Source: Treponema sp. (lineage in GTDB: Bacteria; Spirochaetota; Spirochaetia; Treponematales; Breznakiellaceae). From it: a stretch of DNA of 64,000 nucleotides. Location: positions 1 through 64,000 of the forward strand of contig JAIRYV010000068.1 in the NCBI GenBank assembly GCA_031267685.1, in the 5' to 3' direction. Below are positions 36,209 through 44,800 of the stretch, in pieces; position 1 is the first letter of the stretch; every line of letters begins with the position of its first letter. The notes under the pieces were generated by a model that worked only from the letters and a program-made list of their open reading frames with translations, was not told the origin of the DNA and did not search any database. A program made the position numbers and the translations under genes.

Positions 36209-36760
36209 TTACTGTCCAACAAACGCCATGACAAGTTCAACTTCTGCGATGCTTACTTTGAGACTGGCGGCAATAAGGTCAGCAGAAAGGCCTGCTTTGG
36301 ACAGTTGAGCCACCCGTTCTGCGACAGGAAGCGGGGCGGGCTCGATTTGCTGTTCTGCAACCGTAATGCGGGGCGGCGGCGGCATAGTCAGCGTGGTGTC
36401 TGCCGGTGGCTGCGGCGGCGTTTCGGCAATAAGCGTGGTGCTGGGAGAAACAGGGCGACGCCTGCCAAGCTCGGCGTATGTTTCAGCGTGAACCCGCCGA
36501 CGTTCCTCTTCTCCGATGAGAACCCGTAAACGCTTGTCAACTTTTTCCATAAGCGCCTTGAGGCTTGTGATACGTTCTGTTACTAGACGCTCGTCCCGGT
36601 CTGTAGCCGCGTCAAGCTCGGCAATAAGCTTTTGTACTTCCTCACGATACTCGGCAAGCAGATGTTCACCTGTTCTGCTTTTGATGTAATGCCGGCAATA
36701 CAGAAAGAAGCATATACAGGAGAGCAGGCTTGCTGATGAAAGCACGATAGCTATATACAT
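36209..36760 (-). CDS. membrane-anchored coiled-coil protein, SwrB/DUF6115-like
   Basis: 183 residues: one N-terminal membrane segment (~3-22), a charged coiled coil (~30-90), a Pro/Thr-rich linker (~100-140) and a C-terminal helix-turn segment (VAERVAQLSKAGLSADLIAASLKVSIAEVELVMAF) resembling the DUF6115 end of SwrB. In Bacillus, SwrB follows the flagellar sigma factor and promotes assembly of the flagellar export apparatus; this gene is likewise near the end of a fla operon past the sigma-28 gene. The link is by architecture and position, not by detailed similarity. Start overlaps the stop of the upstream gene. Confidence 0.7.
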   Translation of the reverse strand: MYIAIVLSSASLLSCICFFLYCRHYIKSRTGEHLLAEYREEVQKLIAELDAATDRDERLVTERITSLKALMEKVDKRLRVLIGEEERRRVHAETYAELGRRRPVSPSTTLIAETPPQPPADTTLTMPPPPRITVAEQQIEPAPLPVAERVAQLSKAGLSADLIAASLKVSIAEVELVMAFVGQ

Positions 36761-37089
36761 CAGCCGCTCACATCAATATGGGTTCCCAGCGAGGGATCGC
36801 GGATAACTTCGGCATCCGGCGCTTCTTCGTCTGAGGTTTCAGCATGGCTGCGCTTGCCAGATGAGTCGCCTTGGTGCTTGCGGCTGTTCCGGTCTTTGAC
36901 CCGTTCAGCACCTTCGCCCATGTTCTGAGCCTCGTTCACCGATTGGATATGTTCCTCAGCTTTTTTCTGAGTCTGAGCGCCCTGCAAAGCCTGCTGGATC
37001 GCCACGCCCTCTTTCTGTGCTGCCTGTTCCTTACCCACCTTGTCAAGCTGGGTAAAGAGGGTTTGCAGATCAATCGGTTGTATAGCCAC
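36760..37089 (-). CDS. small hydrophilic protein of the flagellar operon
   Basis: 109 residues, very polar and probably disordered after residue 50 (AERVKDRNSRKHQGDSSGKRSHAETSDEEAPDAE). The first 40 residues form a Gln-rich helix (LQTLFTQLDKVGKEQAAQKEG). No known domain. It begins one base after fapA and ends on the start codon of the SwrB-like gene, so it belongs to the operon; function unknown. Confidence 0.75.
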   Translation of the reverse strand: MAIQPIDLQTLFTQLDKVGKEQAAQKEGVAIQQALQGAQTQKKAEEHIQSVNEAQNMGEGAERVKDRNSRKHQGDSSGKRSHAETSDEEAPDAEVIRDPSLGTHIDVSG

Positions 37090-37090
37090 G

Positions 37091-39064
37091 TTATTCTCCT
37101 AATCCTAATGAGAAACCAGCTGCTTCAGCTTCAGCGAGAGCAACCTTGTTCTCTTCGTAACGCTGAGGACGAATAATATCATCCTCAAGAACAAAAGTAA
37201 CTTTCTTATATTCCTTCTGGATTTTTTCCACCCTGTCCCGCAGTATGATCTTCACCCCTGGCAGAACCCGTTCTGAGGCGGAAATACGCGCCTGACCAGC
37301 AGCTTCGTTCATCTCCATCTGCTTTTGCGTAATTGCGTCTGTGAGTAGCTTACCTTCATCTGTGAGCAGTTTCCGCTGGGTGAGCAGATCTATCATCGCG
37401 GCATTCTTGTCTTCGGGAAGCTCATCCATTAGTTTTTTGAGCTTTGCCAGAGTCTCTAGGTTAAGCTTGACCTCATTAAACGTTTTATCTAATGCTATCT
37501 TTTTCGCAAGAAGCTCATCAAGCTCAGTCTTGAGTTTGGGATCAAAGCCAGCCTCACAGATTGTTTCTGTACCGCTGACGGCGCTCCCAATCGTTTTGGC
37601 GCTAATTTCCTCAGTGGCTTTGAGATGCCCTCCCACGATACTGGCGCGTTTGCCATGGCAGAGAATACGTCGATACGCAACCACCTGAGAATTGATGATC
37701 CCGTCCGAAACAATCACCGAATCTCCCGCGTCAACTGTTGCGTTTTCCACAAAACTTGCATAGACCCTTTTGCCAGCTTTTATCATCCCCCCATTCCGGC
37801 CTGTTATGCCCTTGTATGCCCTGATATCTCCTTCCGCCTCAACCTCAGCCTTTCCAATCGTGCCTTTGACTTCTATATTACCTTCAGCCTTCACGATAAA
37901 CCCATCTTCCACACTGCCGTTAACTATGACCGTACCTAAGAAGATGATGTTACCGGTTTTGATGTCTACATTTCCCTGAATGTTCAGAATCGGCTCAACG
38001 CTGATCTTACCGTTTACTATAAGAACCTGACCATTGATATCAGCAAGGATAGTCTCGCGATCCTCATCTAGATGTACATTGGCTCCAAGCTGTAATTCAC
38101 TATCCTTGCCATTATTCGCGGGAAGGTATGTGCCTAGCACGGTTTTTCCTTCAACTCCCTGTTCAGCGGGAATTTTCTTTGCCAGAGGCTGGCCCTTCAC
38201 TACGTTTTGCACCGTGCCTTTGTCTTTGAAGTCAACAGAACCGTCGCTCTTTTCTTCAATCTGGGTCTTACTGGTATCAACCTCAAAGTTGTACTGGATA
38301 TAAGCGTCGCCGCCATTCACCGGTTTGCGTCCTTCAGCCACAAGAACCGGCGTTTTGTAGCTTGGTCGATCCACAAAGTTATTGATAGCCTGTTCGTCAA
38401 AACCAAAAACCACTCGGCTGGCCTTGAGTACGGCCATGATGGTGTTAAACGAAGGATCACAGCCAGCTGGCCCCGGAGGGTTCACGATAATGAACGCCTT
38501 CATGTCCTGATCCGTGATGCTTACCTGCACCATGCTGTCATTCGTCATCCTACGCTCGAACTTACCGATATGCACATAAACGCCCTGGACTTCCTGAACC
38601 GTAAGCGCCAGAGTATCCTCAAAAATCTCGGAAACATTCCGCGTTTTAAGAACATGCTTGACCTGATCAAGGCTAACCGGTTTCCCGGTGCCGGATGGCG
38701 GTATAACCTTGAGCTTTACCCCATCATCAAAGAGATGCACGAAGAATTCGCCGTCTTTGTCCACTACCTGCGCCGTAACCGTTTGAGTTAGACTATCATC
38801 CATTGCCCGCGCTGTTGTCTGTTTTTCGTCGGTAGGCCGCTTATAGGCGCGAATCTCCCATTTTTTCTTAGCAGCTCCTAGAAACCCAGGGAACCCTTGC
38901 TCAATGATTTCACATTCGAGATGACCCACCGATAGGTTAAGCAGAGTAGCCGCCTCGTTCAGCGCCTCGTCAAGTGTAGCGCCCGAAGTTTCAACTGCGC
39001 GTATCATCCGATCAGCCTCAAGCTGCCGCTTCATAATTTTCTGGAGTTCAGGAAATTTTACCAT
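37091..39064 (-). CDS. fapA: FapA-family (DUF342) protein with N-terminal Jag-N-like domain
   Basis: 657 residues. Residues ~15-75 look like the small Jag-N domain of KhpB/Jag proteins (ETSGATLDEALNEAATLLNL, GFPGFLGAAKKKWEIRA). Then FapA follows: PPGPAGCDPSF, a long parallel beta-helix of Val/Ile/Gly repeats (~345-480, e.g. VIVNGSVEDGFIVKAEGNIEVKG) and a C-terminal coiled coil (~500-600). FapA proteins are tied to cell-envelope stress and flagellar loci, but their biochemistry is unclear. ATG 39064 shares a base with the sigma-factor stop. Confidence 0.88.
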   Translation of the reverse strand: MVKFPELQKIMKRQLEADRMIRAVETSGATLDEALNEAATLLNLSVGHLECEIIEQGFPGFLGAAKKKWEIRAYKRPTDEKQTTARAMDDSLTQTVTAQVVDKDGEFFVHLFDDGVKLKVIPPSGTGKPVSLDQVKHVLKTRNVSEIFEDTLALTVQEVQGVYVHIGKFERRMTNDSMVQVSITDQDMKAFIIVNPPGPAGCDPSFNTIMAVLKASRVVFGFDEQAINNFVDRPSYKTPVLVAEGRKPVNGGDAYIQYNFEVDTSKTQIEEKSDGSVDFKDKGTVQNVVKGQPLAKKIPAEQGVEGKTVLGTYLPANNGKDSELQLGANVHLDEDRETILADINGQVLIVNGKISVEPILNIQGNVDIKTGNIIFLGTVIVNGSVEDGFIVKAEGNIEVKGTIGKAEVEAEGDIRAYKGITGRNGGMIKAGKRVYASFVENATVDAGDSVIVSDGIINSQVVAYRRILCHGKRASIVGGHLKATEEISAKTIGSAVSGTETICEAGFDPKLKTELDELLAKKIALDKTFNEVKLNLETLAKLKKLMDELPEDKNAAMIDLLTQRKLLTDEGKLLTDAITQKQMEMNEAAGQARISASERVLPGVKIILRDRVEKIQKEYKKVTFVLEDDIIRPQRYEENKVALAEAEAAGFSLGLGE

Positions 39065-39828
39065 CACATAATCCCTTTACGAATGTTCGTAAGTTTTGAC
39101 CTGAGCCGCATAATCGCCTTAGTATGAAGTTGGGACACCCGCGACTCGGTAACATCCAGCACTTGACCAATCTCTTTCAGGGTCAGATCCTCATAGTAAT
39201 ACAGAATAAGAATCTTTTTTTCCTTATCAGGAAGCTCGTTAATCTGCTCGATAACGACACGCTTGATTTCCTCTTTTTCTACAATGACATCAGGATTAAG
39301 GCTTGCCGGCGCCTCAATGCTATCAACAATGGAAACCCTATCGTTTTCATCTTTGGAGAACCACACATCGTTGAGCGAAAGTATCGAAGTGCTGGAAAAC
39401 TTCATCACGGTTTTGAGGTAATCAGCCTCGCTCATGTTCAGCGACGCCGCGATTTCCTTATCCGAGGCAGCTCGGCCAAGCTGGGCTTCAAGAGACCCAA
39501 CTGCTTCCTCAATCTCCCGCATCTTCTGACGCACCGAGCGTGGAACCCAGTCAATGGAGCGCAGTTCATCAAAGATTGCGCCGCGGATACGGGTTACAGC
39601 ATAGGTTTTGAACTTGACGCCCTTGTGAGGGTCAAACTTGTCAATGGCATCAAGAAGCCCGAAGTTGCCATAGCCCACAAGGTCATCAAACTCAACCGTG
39701 TGCGGCATACCAATAGCGACTTTGCCTGCTACATATTTTACCAGAGGAGCATACTGTTTTATAAAATCTTCCCGTATTTGGAGGTTTTTGGTCTGGCAAT
39801 ACTCCAGCCAGCGTTCTTCTTCTGTCAT
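39064..39828 (-). CDS. fliA: RNA polymerase sigma factor of the FliA/WhiG (sigma-28) type
   Basis: 254 residues. Region 2 (YAPLVKYVAGKVAIG, FDDLVGYGNFGLLDAIDKFDPHKGVKFKTYAVTRIRG) and region 4 (LPDKEKKILILYYYEDLTLKEIGQVLDVTESRVSQLH) are complete, and region 3 is present. It should transcribe late flagellar and chemotaxis genes. Both spirochaete names fliA and whiG are used. Coupled to fapA at its 3' end. No anti-sigma gene (flgM) is seen in the window. Confidence 0.94.
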   Translation of the reverse strand: MTEEERWLEYCQTKNLQIREDFIKQYAPLVKYVAGKVAIGMPHTVEFDDLVGYGNFGLLDAIDKFDPHKGVKFKTYAVTRIRGAIFDELRSIDWVPRSVRQKMREIEEAVGSLEAQLGRAASDKEIAASLNMSEADYLKTVMKFSSTSILSLNDVWFSKDENDRVSIVDSIEAPASLNPDVIVEKEEIKRVVIEQINELPDKEKKILILYYYEDLTLKEIGQVLDVTESRVSQLHTKAIMRLRSKLTNIRKGIM

Positions 39829-39837
39829 TTGTGTTTT

Positions 39838-40404
39838 CTATTGTTTTAACATAGTAGTTATGGCGGATGCTAGATCTTTGGGGTTGTAATTCTTCCCCGG
39901 ATTGACTTCGCCATACTTCTTGTTAAAAGCTGGGTGATCAGGTTCCAGCTTTTTATCTTGTTCATCATTCAAAGCAGCCAAATTAAGCACACTATCGGAA
40001 TGATCTTTACGCTCTAAGTTATCATTATACCTAAGCGCTTCACCTTGATCCAGAGCAGGCTTGCCTGTAGTTTTGCTGTCAGCGCTGTTGCTTTGCCCAG
40101 TATCCACACCCGCGCTCGCAAGTAGCGCCGTGAGGTCGTCGTTGCTGCTGGTATCGTCTACGGATATGTCAAGCCTTGAACCGGGCGCCACGTCTGTAGG
40201 CACGACGAATTCATCGGTCAGTTCCGGCAGAAACTGATGGAGAAGAAACTGAGCGCACGTTGCCATGACAAAAAAACCCGCCCCCAGAATACCAGCACGT
40301 AAAAGTACCATGAGGATACTGCCGCCGCTCACAAGCCCTATAAGAAACGAAAGAACAAACGCGCCAATAGCAATACCTGCGCTTACTTTGCTGTTAAAAG
40401 GCAT
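39838..40404 (-). CDS. membrane protein of the flagellar operon, function unknown
   Basis: 188 residues with two N-terminal membrane segments (~8-30 and ~32-55) followed by a hydrophilic, Asp/Ser-rich tail (~60-188). No known domain. The position between flhG and the sigma-28 gene is that of a conserved hypothetical gene in treponemal fla operons. It may assist assembly or regulation, but nothing in the sequence shows how. Confidence 0.78.
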   Translation of the reverse strand: MPFNSKVSAGIAIGAFVLSFLIGLVSGGSILMVLLRAGILGAGFFVMATCAQFLLHQFLPELTDEFVVPTDVAPGSRLDISVDDTSSNDDLTALLASAGVDTGQSNSADSKTTGKPALDQGEALRYNDNLERKDHSDSVLNLAALNDEQDKKLEPDHPAFNKKYGEVNPGKNYNPKDLASAITTMLKQ

Positions 40405-40421
40405 ACATTACACTCCTCTGT

Positions 40422-41327
40422 TTAGGCGCGTCCAAACAAGCGCCGAATCATTGCAGTGAAACCACCAGTTTCCCGCACCTCAGTCTTTTCCAGACGATCC
40501 ACAATATGTTCAACACAGAACGAAGCACGCGCACGCGGATCAATAACCAGAAACGGTTTCTGCCGTAGAACACCCTGAGATACCACCGGATCATCGTATA
40601 TATAACCTAAGTAATCCACCTTGAGATTAAGAAACTGCCCTGCAATATTGGTCATACGGTCAGCAACCTTCTTCGCCTCAGCTGCACTCTTGACGCGGTT
40701 AACCACAAGCTTGAGTCCTATGCTGAGATTTTCGTATTCAGTGGCGATTATTTTTATAAGCCCATACGCGTCAGTGATGGCCGTTGGCTCCGGCGTTGTG
40801 ATGATCACTGCGTCCTCAGCAGCAGCCACGAAATCAATAACATTGCTGTTCACCCCCGCGCTTGTGTCAATGATGATAACATCCGCATCAGTTAAGGACT
40901 CAAGTTCATGGATAAAATTCTTCCGCTCCTCTTCATCCAAGTTAGCAATCTTTGCAAGTCCACTCGCACCAGCTACGATTGAGATGCCATACTCAGTCTT
41001 TTCCATGATCTCTTTCATAGTCTTTTGCCTACGCATCACATGAAACAGGGTAAAACGCGGAATGATATTCAACATAACATTAACGTTGGCAAGTCCCAGG
41101 TCCGCGTCCATAACCACGACCTTTTTCCCTATGCGGGCATAGGCAATAGCCATGTTCACAGACATATTAGTTTTTCCCACCCCGCCTTTCCCACTGGTAA
41201 CAGTGATGATGCGGGTCTTTTTGGTCTGCGTATCAACCGGTGTTATCAAGCGCTGTGTTTCCTGAGCGCTACTTTCACTCATAAGTTTTCGTAATTCTTC
41301 AGCCTGGTCGCCCATCATTTCCTCCAT
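40422..41327 (-). CDS. flhG: FlhG (FleN/MinD-like) ATPase
   Basis: 301 residues; MinD-type ATPase that works with FlhF to set flagellar number and position. Deviant Walker A SGKGGVGKTNMS near residue 45, VVVMDADLGLANV and IIIDTSAGV are clear. The N-terminal EELRKLMSE segment resembles the FlhF-activating helix of FlhG proteins. Start overlaps the end of flhF by 13 bases. Confidence 0.94.
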   Translation of the reverse strand: MEEMMGDQAEELRKLMSESSAQETQRLITPVDTQTKKTRIITVTSGKGGVGKTNMSVNMAIAYARIGKKVVVMDADLGLANVNVMLNIIPRFTLFHVMRRQKTMKEIMEKTEYGISIVAGASGLAKIANLDEEERKNFIHELESLTDADVIIIDTSAGVNSNVIDFVAAAEDAVIITTPEPTAITDAYGLIKIIATEYENLSIGLKLVVNRVKSAAEAKKVADRMTNIAGQFLNLKVDYLGYIYDDPVVSQGVLRQKPFLVIDPRARASFCVEHIVDRLEKTEVRETGGFTAMIRRLFGRA

Positions 41328-42604
41328 AGTTGTTCGGATTCATCATTGGGGAATCGTTCCTCAATCTTCGCCCGATTGACCTGAAAGCCCTCGAGATTGG
41401 TAAGGAAACGAACCACCGTAGCTTTTTGTATGTTCTTGGGAACATTCTGTCCATCAGTGATATAAAATATCGATTTGCTCAATTCAGAGAGTGAGCTAAT
41501 CACATTCCCTACCCGCGTGGTTTCATCAAGTTTAGTGATAATCACTGCCTGGTAACTAAACGGCTCGAACTGCCGCATGATCTCCTTGAGATCGCCAACT
41601 TTTGCCGCCGCGCTTACCGTCAGATATGTTTCTGCCTCGGTTCCACAAGCGTCTAGTATCTGCCGCATCTTACCCAAATTCACCGAATCTCGCGGACTTC
41701 TTCCTATAGTATCGACCAGAATCAGCTCCACCTCCTCTGAATACAGGGCTATAGTCTTTCTCAAGTCTTCGTGGTTATCTACGAACGAGACTGGAATCTG
41801 CATAATGTTACCGAAGCTTTCAAGCTGTTGCTTCGCGCCAATGCGATAGGCGTCAATGGTGATCATACGCACAGAAACCGGCCTGCCTGCGGCAGATGTC
41901 CCAATCCTGAACACCGCGGCCAGTTTAGCTATGGTTGTGGTCTTTCCCACACCCGTAGGCCCCACCAGGACCATAATGCGGGGACGACGATGGAATTCGG
42001 CCTCCTTGAAAAGCGTGATGCTTCCCCCTATCCATTCTAGCACAGTATCCTGCACACTCGCAAAGTCATTGAGCTTATCAAGGGGAAATTCTTTCTTGAT
42101 ACGTTCAAGTATCCGCTGGACATAGGTCGGCGAAAAATCATTGTGAATGAGAATATCCCTGATACGGCTGATACTCTCATGCTCTTCGCCAGCAGAGGAA
42201 ATCGACACTGGCGCACCAAGCCGATCTTTCAGTTCCTGCATCTCCATCAGAATCTTCTGGAGCGTGGGGTCTGAACGGCTCACGTTAGGATTGGCGCGAT
42301 TAGCCGCCTCAAGCAGCTTGCGTTTCTCTTCCTCGAAATCCGGCGCGCCTCTGCCGCTCTCTTCTTTTGGAACAGCTACAGGCAGAGCGCCAGACTCTGG
42401 TATATGTTGAAAGTCCCCGGGCTTTATCACCTTGTTCGAGGTATAGCCGGTAATCTCAACCCCGTCTTTTGCAAAGAGGCCCAAAACGCCTCCCATTCTG
42501 ATATTCTTGTGGGAAAGTATGGTAACGCCCTTCTCGCCGTACTTGAGCCGAATCTTGTTGAGACATTCCGTATAAGTAAGCGCTTGTTCAATAAAATATT
42601 CCAT
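41315..42604 (-). CDS. flhF: FlhF, SRP-type GTPase of the flagellum
   Basis: 429 residues: basic/variable N-region (1-~140), N domain, then G domain with [14 protein letters not shown] near 217, DAYRIGAKQQLESF, DTIGRSPRD near 300 and KLDETTRVGN. Belongs to the SRP54/FtsY/FlhF GTPases and sets the polar site of flagellar assembly, which in spirochaetes means subpolar periplasmic flagella. 11 bases after flhA. Confidence 0.95.
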   Translation of the reverse strand: MEYFIEQALTYTECLNKIRLKYGEKGVTILSHKNIRMGGVLGLFAKDGVEITGYTSNKVIKPGDFQHIPESGALPVAVPKEESGRGAPDFEEEKRKLLEAANRANPNVSRSDPTLQKILMEMQELKDRLGAPVSISSAGEEHESISRIRDILIHNDFSPTYVQRILERIKKEFPLDKLNDFASVQDTVLEWIGGSITLFKEAEFHRRPRIMVLVGPTGVGKTTTIAKLAAVFRIGTSAAGRPVSVRMITIDAYRIGAKQQLESFGNIMQIPVSFVDNHEDLRKTIALYSEEVELILVDTIGRSPRDSVNLGKMRQILDACGTEAETYLTVSAAAKVGDLKEIMRQFEPFSYQAVIITKLDETTRVGNVISSLSELSKSIFYITDGQNVPKNIQKATVVRFLTNLEGFQVNRAKIEERFPNDESEQLWRK

Positions 42605-42615
42605 ACCTTTTTCCC

Positions 42616-44733
42616 CTACAGTTTAATGACTCCAACTGATTCAAGGTTAATGTCTGTTACCAGTTCCGGCACTGAAAGCACTACGACCTCTGGCAGTTCC
42701 CGCTCGGTCAGTGATTTGACGAGATAACGCGCCGCTTCAGAACAGAGAATGACTGGGAACCAGCCGCGATCCTGCATCGCAGTAACCGCACGCGCCACTC
42801 CGTTAATCCACGCTTTCTGAGACCCAGGGTCCAGCGCCGCAATAACACCGCCACTCTTGGTTTCCACCCTGCTTTCTACAATTTTCTGTTCCAGGGCCGG
42901 GTCAATCGTTAATACATGCAGAACGCGATTTTCGTCGAGATAGCGGTCGCAGAGCTGGCGTCCCAGTGCCTGCCGTGCCTTCTCGGTGAGGAAACGAGTG
43001 TCCCGCGTAACCGGCGCAAAGTCTGCAATGGCTTCCATAATGCCAACCATGTTCCGAATCGAAACCTGTTCTTTAAGCAAGTTCTGCAAAACTTTCTGTA
43101 TCTCACCGAGATTCAAGACCTTCTGCGTATCATCAACAACCGCCGGATACTCCTTCCTCAAGGTTTCAAGTATAGCCTGTGTTTCCTGCCGGTCAAGAAT
43201 CTCTGCCGCGTGCCGTTTGATGATTTCCGTAAGGTGCGTGGCGATAATCGAGGGCGAATCCACCACCGTATAGCCCGCACGCTCGGCTTCATCGCGCTTG
43301 TCCTCACCAACCCACAGCGCGGGCAGGTTAAAGGCTGGATCACGGGTTTTTTCACCAGTAATTTCTTCCCGTACAGTTCCCGGATTGATACACAAATAGT
43401 GGCCCATACGTATCTTGCCGCGTCCAACCTCAACACCACGAATCTTGAAGCAGTAACCAGATGGTTCCAGCAAAATGTTATCAATAATACGGATTTTAGG
43501 AATCACCAGCCCCAGTTCCAGTGCTGATTGCTTTCTCACGCCCTGTACGCGCTCCAGCAATTCCGCGCCCTTATCCTTATCAACAAGGGGAATAAGCCCA
43601 TAACCAAGTTCCAGAGACAGGGGGTCTAACGGCACGATAGGGGACATCTCGCCAGTATCGCCACCGCCCTGGGGCTTGTGGGAGCCTGCGGTCTTACTCA
43701 TCATCTCGTTGAACTGCGCCGCCTTCTTCTTCCTCGTCTGAATAGTATAGGCGTAAAAGCCAATCAGTATGGATAGGGGAATCAGCACATACCAAGGGAA
43801 TCCGGGCAAGAGGGCAAAGCCCAGCAAAACCGCCGCACAAATCCAGTAAATCCGCGCATCGCGGGTAAACTGCTCCGAAACCGTGTTTCCCAAGTCACCA
43901 GGCGCAGCAGAACGGGTAACAACGATACCCATCGCAACTGACACCAGTAGAGCCGGCAGCTGGGACAAAAGCCCGTCGCCAATGGTTAAGGCAAAGTAGG
44001 TACCAGCAACCTGAGTGATCGATTCGCCTCGAAACGCCATGCCAGTGATGATGCCACCTAAAAGGTTTACCACAGTAACAAAGATGCCAAGTTTAACATT
44101 GCCGGAGATGAACTTACTTGATCCGTCCATTGCCCCATAAAAATCAACCTCGCGTTGAAGGTCTTGTTTCCGTGCCTGAGCCTCTTCCTGAGATATGGAG
44201 CCGGAGTTGAACTCAGCCTCTATCGCCATCTGCTTACCCGGCATGGCGTCAAGGGCGAATCGCGCCGCGACCTCTGACACCCGCGTCGCGCCCTTGGTTA
44301 TAACCACCATCTGCATTGCGATAATCACAATAAAGATGATAAAGCCAATGACAATGCCTTCAAGTCCGCCAGCTCCAACAACAAATGTAGAGAAGGCGCG
44401 TATCATTCTACCGTCAAAGGCCGGGCCTTGCGTCAAAATGAGCCGCGTGGAAGAGATGTTCAGTGCTAAGCCGAACAGCGTAACCACAAGCAGGATCGTT
44501 GGAAAGAGGGTGAAGTCAGTTGCCTTCTGTGTATACAGTACGATCAGCAGAATGAGCAGTGAAAACATAAGGTTCAATGCCATGAGGGTATCAAGCAGAA
44601 TCGTGGGCAAGGGAATCACAATCATCATTATGACAAGAACTACCCCTAGGGCGATGAGTACATCGTTGGATAGCTTGAACGGAGGAGAATTTTTTGTATC
44701 AGAGCCGGCGCCGGCTCTTGCTAAGTCAGCCAT
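42616..44733 (-). CDS. flhA: flagellar export apparatus protein FlhA
   Basis: 705 residues: about eight membrane segments (~25-325), the FHIPEP-type block between them (ATRVSEVAARFALDAMPGKQMAIEAE), then a large cytoplasmic domain (~360-705) that docks substrate-chaperone complexes and ends near LESVGVIKL. The internal ATG 44733 is chosen because TAGGAT lies eight bases before it; the ATG six codons earlier has no such site. Near its start the DNA has a perfect 18-bp palindrome. Confidence 0.95.
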   Translation of the reverse strand: MADLARAGAGSDTKNSPPFKLSNDVLIALGVVLVIMMIVIPLPTILLDTLMALNLMFSLLILLIVLYTQKATDFTLFPTILLVVTLFGLALNISSTRLILTQGPAFDGRMIRAFSTFVVGAGGLEGIVIGFIIFIVIIAMQMVVITKGATRVSEVAARFALDAMPGKQMAIEAEFNSGSISQEEAQARKQDLQREVDFYGAMDGSSKFISGNVKLGIFVTVVNLLGGIITGMAFRGESITQVAGTYFALTIGDGLLSQLPALLVSVAMGIVVTRSAAPGDLGNTVSEQFTRDARIYWICAAVLLGFALLPGFPWYVLIPLSILIGFYAYTIQTRKKKAAQFNEMMSKTAGSHKPQGGGDTGEMSPIVPLDPLSLELGYGLIPLVDKDKGAELLERVQGVRKQSALELGLVIPKIRIIDNILLEPSGYCFKIRGVEVGRGKIRMGHYLCINPGTVREEITGEKTRDPAFNLPALWVGEDKRDEAERAGYTVVDSPSIIATHLTEIIKRHAAEILDRQETQAILETLRKEYPAVVDDTQKVLNLGEIQKVLQNLLKEQVSIRNMVGIMEAIADFAPVTRDTRFLTEKARQALGRQLCDRYLDENRVLHVLTIDPALEQKIVESRVETKSGGVIAALDPGSQKAWINGVARAVTAMQDRGWFPVILCSEAARYLVKSLTERELPEVVVLSVPELVTDINLESVGVIKL
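44701..44718. other. perfect 18-bp palindrome in the flhA 5' coding region
   Basis: AGAGCCGGCGCCGGCTCT is identical to its reverse complement and lies ~15-32 bases into flhA. It could fold near the ribosome-loading site, or simply reflect the Ala/Gly codons. Confidence 0.5.
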
Positions 44734-44800
44734 ACTGTTAATCCTATACATTAGACGACACGTTCTCGAGTACGCGCCGATATTGTTTCGTAGTTCGCCC

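Noticed and set aside
38207-38791. 194-residue frame antisense to fapA
   Set aside because: Fully within fapA, with no domain and no ribosome site.
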